DNA of 42,632 nt from Lachnospiraceae bacterium XBB1006 (GCA_900115795.1 FOXT01000014.1:54361-96992); one strand, 5' to 3'. Positions 8,234 to 16,243 are shown, numbered from the stretch's first letter. Program-made: numbers and translations. Notes: a model not told the origin generated them from the letters alone.

Positions 8234-8900
8234 GCGTAACTACCTCCTTTAATTCCTCCGGCGTTTCCACAAGCACATTTGCGCCTGCTTTTTTTAACTC
8301 CTCTTTCGAACGGAATCCCCAAAGCACGAATGCGCCTTCCATTTTGCAATTCCTTGCGGTTTCCACATCCACCTCGGAATCGCCTACATAGCATGCATCC
8401 GAAGCCGATACTTCTAACTTGCGAAGGGCTTCTAACACCATGTCGGGTGCCGGTTTTTTCTTAATTCCATGGGCTTCATCCTCTCCCACTACAACCGTAA
8501 TGACATCTTTAAAAAAATGCTCCCACAGCTCTGTTGCCGCCAATGTATTCTTATTTGTAACAATGGCTGTCTTGATTCCTTTTTCCTTAAGCGCCAACAA
8601 CATGGTCTCAATTCCCTTGTACGGAACGGTCTGATCCATGCAATGTGCGCGATAATAGGTAATCAATTCCTTTAAATATGCCTGAAATTCGTCACCTTCC
8701 ACCGGTGCTTTTCTTTGACGCTCATCCTTTAAAGCCCTTTTTAACAACATGGATAATCCATTTCCCACGTAGCTATTAACTGTCTCTAGCGGCAAAGTCT
8801 CATAACCGTGGCGTTTCAAAATTTCATTAATAGCCGCTGCTAAATCCGCGATAGAATCCAACAGCGTACCGTCCAAATCAAATATTACTGCTTGTTTCAT
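8226..8900 (-). CDS. HAD-superfamily phosphatase, phosphoglycolate phosphatase-like
   Basis: The 224-residue protein shows the full HAD motif set: nucleophile DLDGTLLDS (Asp8, Asp10), motif II in AIVTNK, the motif III lysine around KKKPAPD, and motif IV VGDSEVDVETA. The length and alpha-helical cap (about residues 15-85) match the Gph/PgmB subclass. The true substrate (phosphoglycolate, pyrophosphate or a sugar phosphate) cannot be told from sequence. It is co-transcribed with the glutaredoxin-like gene downstream. Confidence 0.85.
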   Translation of the reverse strand: MKQAVIFDLDGTLLDSIADLAAAINEILKRHGYETLPLETVNSYVGNGLSMLLKRALKDERQRKAPVEGDEFQAYLKELITYYRAHCMDQTVPYKGIETMLLALKEKGIKTAIVTNKNTLAATELWEHFFKDVITVVVGEDEAHGIKKKPAPDMVLEALRKLEVSASDACYVGDSEVDVETARNCKMEGAFVLWGFRSKEELKKAGANVLVETPEELKEVVTHD

Positions 8901-8973
8901 TTCTACACTTCCATAGTTCTATTTATTCTACCATTATGCCATAACAGAATGGTCTTTGCAATCATCAGAACAT

Positions 8974-8995
8974 CAAAATTCTATATACCGATCGC
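8974..8995. repeat. degenerate copy of the nearby terminator arm
   Basis: The stretch around 8975-8990 (AAAATTCTATATACCG) repeats, with one base changed, the right arm of the terminator at 9045-9060. The trailing bases (ATCGCC versus AGCGTCC) are similar too. It suggests duplication of the hairpin or a pair of protein-binding sites. Confidence 0.35.
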
Positions 8996-9028
8996 CTAAC
9001 CACCCCAGCCATTTTTCCCAAAAAACAA

Positions 9029-9060
9029 CGGTACATAGAATTCCAAAATTCTATGTACCG
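9029..9060 (-). terminator. rho-independent terminator of the DUF134/NifX gene
   Basis: Perfect 14-bp arms (9029-9042 and 9047-9060) enclose a 4-nt loop. On the minus strand TTGTTTTTT follows. It lies 35 bp beyond the stop codon at 9095. Confidence 0.85.
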
Positions 9061-9094
9061 AGCGTCCTTAAATAATAGGCATATAATTATTTCA

Positions 9095-9817
9095 CTAGTG
9101 TCCACAACTATGACTTCCACATCCATGATCGCCACAAGTATGTCCTTCTTCATGCTCGTGATCGTGATGATCACATTTCACATTCGGATTGTAAGCAAGG
9201 CGATTATTCAACAGTCCTTCGACTGCCAAATCTGCTGGACCGGTAACGCCACCGTACAATTTAATGCCGGCTTCGGAAAGTGCCATCTGGGCACCACCAC
9301 CGATGCCACCGCAAATCAGCGTATCTACCTCCGCATTCTTCAAAAATCCTGCCAATGCTCCATGACCACTTCCCTGGGTATCAATTACCTGAGATGCCGT
9401 CACCTTTCCGTTCTCCACATCGTAAATCTTAAACTGTGCTGTGTGTCCAAAGTGCTGAAAAATCTGACCATTCTCATAGGTTACTGCAATTCTCATGTCA
9501 TGCTCTCCCTTCGCTATTATCTGAAAATTATTATTCCGTATAACATAGTCACCACCGGAGATGCGAAGCCCCTTCCCTTCCACCAGCATCTGTGCCAACT
9601 TGTGTCGCGCTTTTTCATACATGGCCGTCACCGTTGTCCGTGCCACTCCCATGTGCAACGCGCATTCCGCCTGAGTCATCCCTTGATAATCCAATAAACG
9701 AATCACCTCATACTCATCAAGGGTTAAAAAAATCACTTCTTCCTCGCCCTCTTCCACACGAAAACTCCAGTAATCCGGGTAAGATTGTATAAAACGGCAA
9801 CGTTTGCTTCTCGGCAT
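9095..9817 (-). CDS. DUF134 DNA-binding domain fused to a NifX/NifB-type metal-cluster-binding domain
   Basis: ATG 9817 is chosen because AGGAGAG stands before it; the in-frame ATG at 9838 lies inside an operator. The 240-residue product begins MPRSKRCRF, the DUF134 signature, with a helix-turn-helix around residues 40-80 (MTQAECALHMGVARTTV). A dinitrogenase iron-molybdenum cofactor-type domain follows from about residue 105 (RIAVTYENGQIFQHFGHTAQF, then ICGGIGGGAQMAL). The last 20-25 residues are rich in His and Cys and probably bind metal. A role in sensing or carrying iron-sulfur or metal clusters is inferred. Twin palindromes over its promoter suggest autoregulation. Confidence 0.85.
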   Translation of the reverse strand: MPRSKRCRFIQSYPDYWSFRVEEGEEEVIFLTLDEYEVIRLLDYQGMTQAECALHMGVARTTVTAMYEKARHKLAQMLVEGKGLRISGGDYVIRNNNFQIIAKGEHDMRIAVTYENGQIFQHFGHTAQFKIYDVENGKVTASQVIDTQGSGHGALAGFLKNAEVDTLICGGIGGGAQMALSEAGIKLYGGVTGPADLAVEGLLNNRLAYNPNVKCDHHDHEHEEGHTCGDHGCGSHSCGH

Positions 9818-9832
9818 AGCACTCTCCTTTTC

Positions 9833-9880
9833 TGACATATGTCATTTTCTTTAGTATACCATATTATTGACATATGTCAA
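9833..9880 (-). promoter_or_regulatory. promoter with two TGACATATGTCA operators
   Basis: On the minus strand TTGACA (9880-9875), a 16-nt spacer and TATACT (9858-9853) form a near-consensus promoter. A perfect palindrome TTGACATATGTCAA (9867-9880) covers the -35, and a second TGACATATGTCA (9833-9844) sits just past the expected start of transcription. Their centres are 35 bp apart. The upstream palindrome also encodes the last codons and stop region of the ABC-F gene. Autorepression by the downstream HTH protein is the simplest reading. Confidence 0.75.
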
Positions 9881-11327
9881 CTATCTTCTTATTCTTTATC
9901 GCCACCTTCCTGGTTGCCACATGCTCCACGAAAGTACGATCGTGTGACGTAAAGAGCAGCGTTCCTTCATATTTCTGCAGCATTTTTTCCAATGCTTTTA
10001 TAGACGGTAAGTCCAAATAATTCGTTGGTTCATCAAGCATCAGCAAATTCGCATCACTGACAAATAGCATGGCAAATGCCAGTTTCATTCGCTCCCCGCC
10101 GGACAAATCCCGGGCCTTTTTCTTCATATCCTGATTTGTCAAAAGTAAATTTGCCAGCACCGAACGGGTCACCCCTTCGGATTGTACGGATACTGCCTGC
10201 ATATTTTCCAGAACGGTTTTATCCAATTGAATCTGTGACAAATTCTGTCGCACGTATCCTATGTTTGCCTCAGGCACAATGCTGATTCCCTCCCTTTTTG
10301 CAATCAATTCTAAAAGTGTGGTTTTGCCGGCCCCGTTTTCTCCGAGAATCGCCACCTTGCTTTTGTTCTTTACCAAAAAAGAACAGTCTTCCAATATCAA
10401 ACGCTCGCCATAGCCAAACGTAACATGCTCTGCCCGAATCACAATCGCGTTACGCGGCGGGTTCGTTAGTCGAAAGTCCGGTCGTATGCACACTTCTTCC
10501 TTCGGTCGTTCTTTTACCTCCATGTGCGCTATTCGCTTTTGCACATTTTTTGCGCTACGCTCGATACTTGCCACCTTATCTTCCGGTTTTCGTGTTGCCC
10601 GCTTGGAAATCTGCTTCATATCACTGCTACTCATATTCTTCGGTTTTTTGCTTAACTTCTGTGCTTTTTTCTTCTTTTCCCGATACACTCCCTGCAGTCG
10701 CGCTTTTTCCGCCTGATACAATTCATATTCCGTAAGTTCTGCTTGTCTGCGTTCTAATTTCTGCTGCTCATACGCATCATAATCTCCATCATAAGTTGTG
10801 AGCTTTCCATCCTCGATTTCCACAATTCTGGTACAGAGCGCATTCAAAACTTCCCGGTCATGACTCACAATCAACATGGTTTCCACGTTCTTCAGGTTTT
10901 TCAGCAAGGTGGCTATCCCAAGCGCATCCAAATTTGCCGTCGGTTCATCCAGAAATGCCACTGCTCGCTGGGCTGCAAACAACTCCGCAAGGTGTATCCG
11001 TGTATTTTCGCCACCGCTTACCTGCTCCTGCCACAGCTTATCCAAAACCCCAAGTTTGCCTGCCTCCTGATAGTCTAGCGCCATGGGATCAATTTTTTCA
11101 CCAAACTGTCGAAGAAAAAATGGTTCGCAGTCACATCTCACATGTCCCGCCTCCGGCAAAAGCTCCCCTGCAAGCACCTTCAATAACGTGGTTTTGCCGA
11201 CTCCGTTCACACCAACCAATCCCACACGTTCTCCCTCATATACATATAATCGTTCAAATTGCAGTACCGTCTGTTCCCCATAGGACACGGTCACATGTTC
11301 TGCCCGAATCAATTCTTTTTGTGCCAT
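9864..11327 (-). CDS. ABC-F ATPase, antibiotic-resistance / ribosome-protection type
   Basis: ATG 11327 (487 residues) has AGGAG 8 nt upstream, better than the TTG at 11345. Two complete ABC domains are present: Walker A near 39-46 (GVNGVGKT), signature VSGGENT and Walker B FLDEPT; then Walker A GENGAGKT, signature LSGGERM and Walker B MLDEPT. A lysine-rich linker lies between them. No transmembrane segment is present, as in ABC-F proteins that act on the ribosome. The length, the extended linker and an attenuator leader resemble Lsa/Vga/VmlR-type factors giving resistance to lincosamides, streptogramins or pleuromutilins. Drug specificity cannot be read off. The last codons overlap the next gene's operator. 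Confidence 0.85.
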   Translation of the reverse strand: MAQKELIRAEHVTVSYGEQTVLQFERLYVYEGERVGLVGVNGVGKTTLLKVLAGELLPEAGHVRCDCEPFFLRQFGEKIDPMALDYQEAGKLGVLDKLWQEQVSGGENTRIHLAELFAAQRAVAFLDEPTANLDALGIATLLKNLKNVETMLIVSHDREVLNALCTRIVEIEDGKLTTYDGDYDAYEQQKLERRQAELTEYELYQAEKARLQGVYREKKKKAQKLSKKPKNMSSSDMKQISKRATRKPEDKVASIERSAKNVQKRIAHMEVKERPKEEVCIRPDFRLTNPPRNAIVIRAEHVTFGYGERLILEDCSFLVKNKSKVAILGENGAGKTTLLELIAKREGISIVPEANIGYVRQNLSQIQLDKTVLENMQAVSVQSEGVTRSVLANLLLTNQDMKKKARDLSGGERMKLAFAMLFVSDANLLMLDEPTNYLDLPSIKALEKMLQKYEGTLLFTSHDRTFVEHVATRKVAIKNKKIVDICQ

Positions 11328-11345
11328 AAATGTCACTCCTTCCAA

Positions 11346-11390
11346 TCAAAAAAGCCTATCTTTGCCCACGCAAAAATAGACTCCTCGCAT
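11346..11390 (-). CDS. 14-codon upstream reading frame overlapping the attenuator
   Basis: ATG at 11390-11388 reads MRGVYFCVGKDRLF and stops at 11348-11346, 18 bp before the ABC-F ATG. It runs through both arms of the terminator hairpin and its T-tract, so a ribosome translating or stalled here would stop the terminator from folding. The ribosome binding site is weak. Whether it is translated is inference. Confidence 0.4.
   Translation of the reverse strand: MRGVYFCVGKDRLF
11348..11379 (-). terminator. attenuator in the ABC-F leader
   Basis: On the minus strand the arms 11379-11370 and 11365-11356 pair over 10 bp (one G-U) around a 4-nt loop and are followed by TTTTTT (11353-11348). The terminator stands about 20 bp before the ABC-F start codon, which places it in the leader rather than after a gene. 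Confidence 0.75.
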
Positions 11391-11424
11391 AAAAGGTTCC
11401 ATTGACCCTAAGACGACGATAATC

Positions 11425-11502
11425 TAATTTAAGCGCACGCAAAGAAAACCACTGTTTCCCGTTCCTTGTTTTGCTTAAATTACATTATCTTTTAATCGTC
11501 AT
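11425..11502 (-). promoter_or_regulatory. ABC-F leader: mini reading frame and competing stem
   Basis: A five-codon frame (MTIKR, 11502-11485) with a GGGTG upstream begins the leader. Perfect 10-bp arms TAATTTAAGC / GCTTAAATTA (minus strand; plus positions 11473-11482 and 11425-11434) can form a second structure between this frame and the terminator. A short frame, a stem and a conditional terminator match the ribosome-mediated attenuation known for ABC-F resistance genes in Listeria and Bacillus. Confidence 0.5.
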
Positions 11503-11541
11503 GGCGTCACCCTGCACCAACTGTGCCCTTTCACTATATTC

Positions 11542-12048
11542 TTAATTTAAATCTACCATACTAACAAGGTATCTGTCAAGCATACCTCCAATCGCACCAG
11601 CCACTTGCAGTTTATAGGCATAGCGACTTCCTTCCTGTGTAAGCACGATTTTCTCCCGGTACACCCGCTCGCCGACTAAGGCAAAATAAACTTCCCCCGG
11701 CACGCTATCTGCATTGGCCGGATCAACATTTCCCAAGCTTCCCGTAACGCCAATACCAATCTTTGCATCCATACATTCCTTGCAGGCGTTTGCCATAGCT
11801 ACCGCCGTCTCTTCGGAATACACACCGTATTTTTCAATTATCTCTTCCGGCACCCCTGCTCTTATCTTGGCTTCGTTACTATAGGTCACCCATCCTCCGG
11901 AAAAAATCCCAGAGGCCCCTTCGGTGTCCGTAAGCAGACTTGCAATCAGTCCACCTGTGCAACTTTCCATCGTAGAAATGGTAATTTTTCCCGCAATCAA
12001 TGTCTCGGTTATTCGTCGATACTGCTGCCTGATATCCTGTTCTTTCAT
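11542..12048 (-). CDS. pncC: nicotinamide-nucleotide amidase, CinA C-terminal domain protein
   Basis: The 168-residue protein is a stand-alone CinA C-terminal domain. It carries the signature MESCTGGLIASLLTD near residue 25, then GGWVTYSNEAK and GVTGSLG, which line the active site of PncC enzymes. These hydrolyse NMN to nicotinate mononucleotide and ammonia in pyridine nucleotide recycling. The N-terminal molybdopterin-binding half of full CinA is absent, as is usual for PncC. It has its own promoter upstream. A leader of about 180 bp separates it from the ABC-F gene downstream, so the two may be expressed separately. Confidence 0.88.
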   Translation of the reverse strand: MKEQDIRQQYRRITETLIAGKITISTMESCTGGLIASLLTDTEGASGIFSGGWVTYSNEAKIRAGVPEEIIEKYGVYSEETAVAMANACKECMDAKIGIGVTGSLGNVDPANADSVPGEVYFALVGERVYREKIVLTQEGSRYAYKLQVAGAIGGMLDRYLVSMVDLN

Positions 12049-12073
12049 ACACTGTGTCCTCCTATTTTAATCT

Positions 12074-12102
12074 AGTATAGCCATCTTTTAAAAAAATTTC
12101 AA
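12074..12102 (-). promoter_or_regulatory. promoter of pncC
   Basis: On the minus strand TTGAAA (12102-12097), a 17-nt spacer and TATACT (12079-12074) stand about 26 bp before ATG 12048. Confidence 0.65.
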
Positions 12103-12175
12103 TTTTCAAATGAAACTTTTTCTTATTCCCTTAGGTCAAATAATCGTCAGCAAATTTGTGAAGGAGCTACAACGT

Positions 12176-13039
12176 ATGAAAAAGAAACTATTTTTAGCCA
12201 TTATGACTGCTGCCCTATTATTTGCAGCCTGTGGCAAGAAGACTGCCGACAAGAAAGCAACCGAACCGGAAGAAAACAAGACGCAAGTCGAGACTAATGA
12301 TAAAACAGAAGCTGAATCCGAAGCAACGGATGAACCGGAAGCGAAAGAGAACGAAGAAGATGACACGGAAGAAACCATTGCAAAGTTTCTTGCGGACATT
12401 CAATCTTCTGCTTCCACCATCCAGCAGGAAATTACGAAGGTTTCCGAATACGCAAAAGAATTTGAAGCTTATCATGATAAGGATGTTTCTCAAACAGAAC
12501 TTAACGAACTTTCCCGTTACCCGGTAGTAATCTGGGAAACCGAGATGAACTCTCTTTGGAAACGCTACGCTAAGAACGCTTCCGATGATGAGAAGAACTC
12601 CCAGAAAACATGGGAATCCTTGAAAACCGGCATTATTGAGACACAATTGAAAGCCTATAAAGATGGTAGTATCTACGGTTTAATGACAAACGATACAAAT
12701 GCACTTTTTAACAAACATCGTGCTTACTACATTGCTTCCCTGATTGCAGATGCTAATAAAGAAACCTTTGCTTTGCCGGAGCGCGACGTGTATGGAAGCT
12801 ATGCCACAGAAGATGGCAAGTCTATGTTGATGATTCAACCGGGTATGGAATCCGGTTATGAAGCAACCCTGGTTCTTGATGGAAAAGAACCGATTACCGG
12901 AAGTATCGAAGAAAGTGGTGATGATTACTATTTCACCGGCAATGACGGAAAGACCAAGGGAACCGTAACCTTGAAATGGTTCGGTGCCATGTTTACTTCC
13001 GATGACAGCGAAACACACGAATTCTCCGTAGTTTTTTAA
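12176..13039 (+). CDS. lipoprotein of unknown function
   Basis: ATG 12176 has AAGGAG upstream; an in-frame ATG at 12110 would add 22 residues before the signal peptide. The 287-residue product starts MKKKLFLAIM and reaches a lipobox (LLFAACGKK), so it is probably lipid-anchored outside the membrane. Residues about 20-65 are a low-complexity Lys/Glu/Thr linker. A helical region follows, then a C-terminal part with beta-rich repeats (TGSIEESGDDYYFTGNDGKTKGTVTL). I recognise no family. It stands alone on the plus strand, closed by a strong terminator shared with the opposing M56 gene. Confidence 0.8.
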   Translation: MKKKLFLAIMTAALLFAACGKKTADKKATEPEENKTQVETNDKTEAESEATDEPEAKENEEDDTEETIAKFLADIQSSASTIQQEITKVSEYAKEFEAYHDKDVSQTELNELSRYPVVIWETEMNSLWKRYAKNASDDEKNSQKTWESLKTGIIETQLKAYKDGSIYGLMTNDTNALFNKHRAYYIASLIADANKETFALPERDVYGSYATEDGKSMLMIQPGMESGYEATLVLDGKEPITGSIEESGDDYYFTGNDGKTKGTVTLKWFGAMFTSDDSETHEFSVVF

Positions 13040-13063
13040 ATATATTTTTTCTCCCATGTAAAA

Positions 13064-13087
13064 AGGCAGTCGCACGCGCGGCTGCCT
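13064..13087. terminator. bidirectional terminator between the lipoprotein and M56 genes
   Basis: Ten-base arms (13064-13073 and 13078-13087, one G-U) enclose a 4-nt loop. T-rich stretches follow on the plus strand (CATTTTTATTT) and on the minus strand (TTTTTACATG). It serves two convergent genes. Confidence 0.85.
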
Positions 13088-13092
13088 CATTT

Positions 13093-15255
13093 TTATTTGA
13101 TTACAAAGGTTTTTGCAATCTTTATTGCCTCTTCTTTCGAAAAAGACTTGGCGGAAAGGGTCAATTCATAATACTGTTCTTCCCCTTCTTTTACAAACCA
13201 GAATTCCCAGTATTTGCTGGTTTTCTCCAGTTTTTCCACATCCGTTCCGGCATCTTCCAGATCTTTTAACTGAGGCGGTGTGTACAAATCATGCGTAGAT
13301 TCCAGCATAATGGCCGGCCATTGGTTGGTGGAACGCTCAAGTCCAATCACCTCTAAATACTTCGTGTCCGTGTGATTCTGCATTGGAATTCCGGACAGTT
13401 GCGGGATTCCATTCCGGAACGTAACCCCCGTAAAATCTGCCGGGTATCTCACGCAAGTACCGGCGACAATCCACTGTAATGGCGGTCCATCGTTTCCTCC
13501 GGCGTTCTGGTAAACCGTTGGCAAAATCATTGCCTCATTGTCGCTATCCAGGAGGGAGGGTACGATTAGATATCCTTGCGGTAGCGATACTTCGATATCT
13601 TCTGCCACGTTTTCGGTATCCGCTGTTATTGTGAACTCTGCAGAAATCTCGTACCCCTTTCCCGTTTTATCATCTTTTTGATGGAATATCTGCTTGGTGA
13701 TACGATATTCTCCCGGCTCTAATTCACCATATTGCTCCTTCCAGTTCACAGCCATTTGGGTTATACCATTTTCTTTTATCCGGTATGCCTCACCTACGCT
13801 TCCCATATCCTTTAACGGCTTTACGGTTTCCCAATCCACGCCGTTCAGGCTTTTTTCCAGGGTATAGGCATCTCCCGTATATAGTTCACCGGACACCTTT
13901 CCTTTCTGGGAAAACTGCAAATACACGCCCTCCGAATTGGCAATCGGTGCCATCATGGTAACGCCAATCGGTGTCATACTTTCATAGTTCCGTCCGAATT
14001 CCTTTTCATACAATCGCTCAAGATATCCGAACAGCCCATTCCCGCCTTTTACCGTATAGCGGAAAGGCGCTTTATACAACATGTCCTCTGACTCCAGGGT
14101 AAAACTATCCCACTTACCTTTCGATGGTTGGAATTGAATGGCAAAACGGCCGCTCTTTTTCCCAAGTACCAGGCCTTTTCGCCCCAGCTCCATAACATTG
14201 ACGTACTGTGCAATACGGACAATCTCTTTTCGATTCGTGATGGTTAACGTTTTTCCGGTTTTGGAATCCGCCACCTCTACCGAGGTCACCTTTCCCGCAC
14301 TATGGGAAAGCGACATTCCCGGATCCGTCAGGAAACATACGCCAAATACTGCGCAGGATACCAGCGCCACCACGCCAATCCAGAATGCCGGTTTCTTATA
14401 ATTCAGCACCGTTTTCACCCTCTCTCTCACGCTTACTTCGCCAAAAGCAATGGGGCAGGCACTTACCATCCGCCGTTGCATACTGCAATCCACCAATGCA
14501 GTGGCATAGGCTTTCTTTTCCGGTAACGCCATCCCTTCGATTACCTTTTCATCGCAGGCGATTTCGATATCCCGGCTTAATAATATGTATGCCGCCCACA
14601 CCAACGGATTAAACCAGTACACGCTCAACAACAGATAGCCCAACGGCTTCCATACGTGGTCCCACCGCTTTAAATGGGCTTTTTCATGGGACAGCACATA
14701 AGCACGGTTTTCTGCGTCCAGCCCGGTTGGCAAATAAATCATTGGACGGATGATGCCCAAAATAAATGGTGTATTGATATGATCGCATACACGGACATTC
14801 TTCATCAGCGGCATGGATTCCGCAACCCTGCGCTTCAGGCGAAGGTAACTTATCAACGCAAATCCCAGCATAACCACAACGCCTGTCAGCCAAAGGATTC
14901 CTAAAATCATGGTCACGCTCCATCTGCCTTGTGTCACCGATGCAACCACCTGGGTTGTATGATTTTCCACTGCTTTCGTTACCGGCGTGTCTGCGATTTT
15001 TACATTTGAGCCGATGTGAATCATATTGGCATTTCCCATATCGCGAAAAACCGGCTCCACACTGGGTTGCAGACTAAATCTGGCCTTCAGGGAAAATGGA
15101 ACAATCAGGCGAAGACCTGCCAGCCCCCACAGAATCGGTGGAACCCATTTTGGCGCTTTCCTGCAGGCCGCGCGCAAAAGAATCACCACAACAATCATCC
15201 AACTTGCCGCAATACTCATGTTTACAATTTTCAGAAAAACCCCCGTAATATCCAT
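13093..15255 (-). CDS. M56 (BlaR1/MecR1-like) membrane metallopeptidase signal transducer
   Basis: The 720-residue protein has an N-terminal membrane part with several hydrophobic segments. The zinc-peptidase motif H190-E-x-x-H194 lies in a cytoplasmic loop, with EIACDE around residues 231-236 as the third ligand region. A further membrane segment near residue 300 leads to a large extracellular region. That region does not show the SxxK penicillin-binding domain of true BlaR1; it looks like beta-sandwich sensor modules found in many clostridial M56 proteins. The gene lies 3 bp behind a BlaI-type repressor, whose cleavage after signal detection is the expected output. The inducing ligand is unknown, possibly a cell-wall stress. 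Confidence 0.88.
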   Translation of the reverse strand: MDITGVFLKIVNMSIAASWMIVVVILLRAACRKAPKWVPPILWGLAGLRLIVPFSLKARFSLQPSVEPVFRDMGNANMIHIGSNVKIADTPVTKAVENHTTQVVASVTQGRWSVTMILGILWLTGVVVMLGFALISYLRLKRRVAESMPLMKNVRVCDHINTPFILGIIRPMIYLPTGLDAENRAYVLSHEKAHLKRWDHVWKPLGYLLLSVYWFNPLVWAAYILLSRDIEIACDEKVIEGMALPEKKAYATALVDCSMQRRMVSACPIAFGEVSVRERVKTVLNYKKPAFWIGVVALVSCAVFGVCFLTDPGMSLSHSAGKVTSVEVADSKTGKTLTITNRKEIVRIAQYVNVMELGRKGLVLGKKSGRFAIQFQPSKGKWDSFTLESEDMLYKAPFRYTVKGGNGLFGYLERLYEKEFGRNYESMTPIGVTMMAPIANSEGVYLQFSQKGKVSGELYTGDAYTLEKSLNGVDWETVKPLKDMGSVGEAYRIKENGITQMAVNWKEQYGELEPGEYRITKQIFHQKDDKTGKGYEISAEFTITADTENVAEDIEVSLPQGYLIVPSLLDSDNEAMILPTVYQNAGGNDGPPLQWIVAGTCVRYPADFTGVTFRNGIPQLSGIPMQNHTDTKYLEVIGLERSTNQWPAIMLESTHDLYTPPQLKDLEDAGTDVEKLEKTSKYWEFWFVKEGEEQYYELTLSAKSFSKEEAIKIAKTFVIK

Positions 15256-15258
15256 CTG

Positions 15259-15618
15259 CTAGCCCTCCTTCGCCTCATCTATCATCTTCTTAATTGCTTC
15301 TGCCTCATCCGTGGATAATTTCTTCCCCTTGGTAAATGCCGCAATAAACGCCGGCAATGACCCTTCAAACGAATCTTCTACAAACTTCTTACTTTGCATC
15401 GAATAAAACTGTTCCTTGGAAATGATGGACGTCACCGTTCCCTTATTGTTCTCGATAAGCCCCTTCGCCACCAGTTTCCGGATTACATTATGGGTTGTCG
15501 TCCTCGCCCAGCCAAATTCATCCGCTGATATCTTCACGAGTTCGCTGCTGGTAACCGGCTCCCGCTCCCATATAATCTCGGCAAAACGGCTCTCAATTTC
15601 TCCTAACTGAATTTCCAC
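15259..15618 (-). CDS. BlaI/MecI-family repressor
   Basis: The 119-residue protein starts with GTG at 15618, preceded by AAGGAGG. A winged helix occupies the N-terminal half (SELVKISADEFGWARTTTHNVIRKLVAKGL) and a dimerisation helix the C-terminal half, as in BlaI, MecI and CopY. It should bind the two palindromes over its own promoter and be inactivated by the M56 peptidase encoded next. No beta-lactamase or other target gene lies nearby, so the regulon is elsewhere or consists of this pair. Confidence 0.88.
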   Translation of the reverse strand: MEIQLGEIESRFAEIIWEREPVTSSELVKISADEFGWARTTTHNVIRKLVAKGLIENNKGTVTSIISKEQFYSMQSKKFVEDSFEGSLPAFIAAFTKGKKLSTDEAEAIKKMIDEAKEG

Positions 15619-15646
15619 CTTTGCACCTCCTTGCCTTTCACAAAAG

Positions 15647-15700
15647 AGACTATCTGTAGTAGTCTACCTAGAGACTATCACAGATGGTCTAAAATGTCAA
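15647..15700 (-). promoter_or_regulatory. promoter and two 19-bp BlaI-type operators
   Basis: Operators at 15647-15665 (AGACTATCTGTAGTAGTCT) and 15672-15690 (whose complement reads AGACCATCTGTGATAGTCT) agree at 16 of 19 positions and are near-palindromes. They start 25 bp apart. On the minus strand TTGACA (15700-15695), a 17-nt spacer and TAGTCT form the promoter. The first operator lies between -35 and -10 and the second just after, a layout that fits repression. Confidence 0.75.
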
Positions 15701-15763
15701 CCCGTCATTTTGCCTATTCCGTTTTTTGTGACCATTCTCACTTTTAGATCGTATATTAAGTGA

Positions 15764-16226
15764 AGGAGCTTTTCCAGTGATGAGCACTTAAAACGATGGT
15801 TGATCCGATGCACTATAAATAAATCCAAAGATTACCTAAAGTCGCCCTGGCGTACCAGAAGGGATGACAGTCAAGCTTACGAAGGCATATTGATTACGGA
15901 AAAAGAGTCTTCCCTGCTGGATGAAGTTTTCGCGCTACCACAAGAATACAAAGGTGTCATTTATCTGCATTATTATGAAGGATACAATTACGAAGAGATT
16001 GCCGCAGCCGCTGCTGTTGCTCTCACAATAGGAATTCTTCAGATTCCTGCAAACAATATGGCTTCTGGCTCTCTGACGACATCTACTGCTTAGGTGATAT
16101 TTCAGACACTAAGATTTCGCTTCTAAATGAAAACGTGAACGACAACGGTAGCAACCTTACCTATACTCCGGGGATGTTTCCTTTGATACTATGAAAGAGT
16201 TTCTAGAGAATTTAAAAATCCAGTAA
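15764..16226 (+). pseudogene. collapsed ECF sigma factor / anti-sigma factor locus
   Basis: One open frame (15764-16093) reads as the middle of an ECF sigma factor: region 2 end (SSDEHLKRWLIRCTIN), then the region 4 entry (LPQEYKGVIYLHYYEGYNYEEIA). At that point it passes directly into a hydrophobic stretch (AAAVALTIGILQIP) like the membrane segment of an anti-sigma partner. After the stop, another frame continues (DDIYCLGDISDTKISLLNEN), then shifts once more near 16175 and ends at 16226 (SFDTMKEFLENLKIQ). The sigma N-terminus, its HTH and most of the anti-sigma protein are gone. This is a deletion fusion followed by frameshift decay. Confidence 0.7.
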
Positions 16227-16243
16227 GAATGTATATCATAAAA

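Noticed and set aside
8965-9174. 69-residue minus-strand frame
   Set aside because: It runs through a terminator and into the end of the DUF134 gene.
9818-9838. Earlier start of the DUF134 protein (MSEKESA)
   Set aside because: That codon lies in the operator near the transcription start, and AGGAGAG stands only before ATG 9817.
12136-12646. Overlapping minus-strand frames inside the lipoprotein gene
   Set aside because: They are antisense to a Lys/Glu-rich coding stretch and have no start signals.
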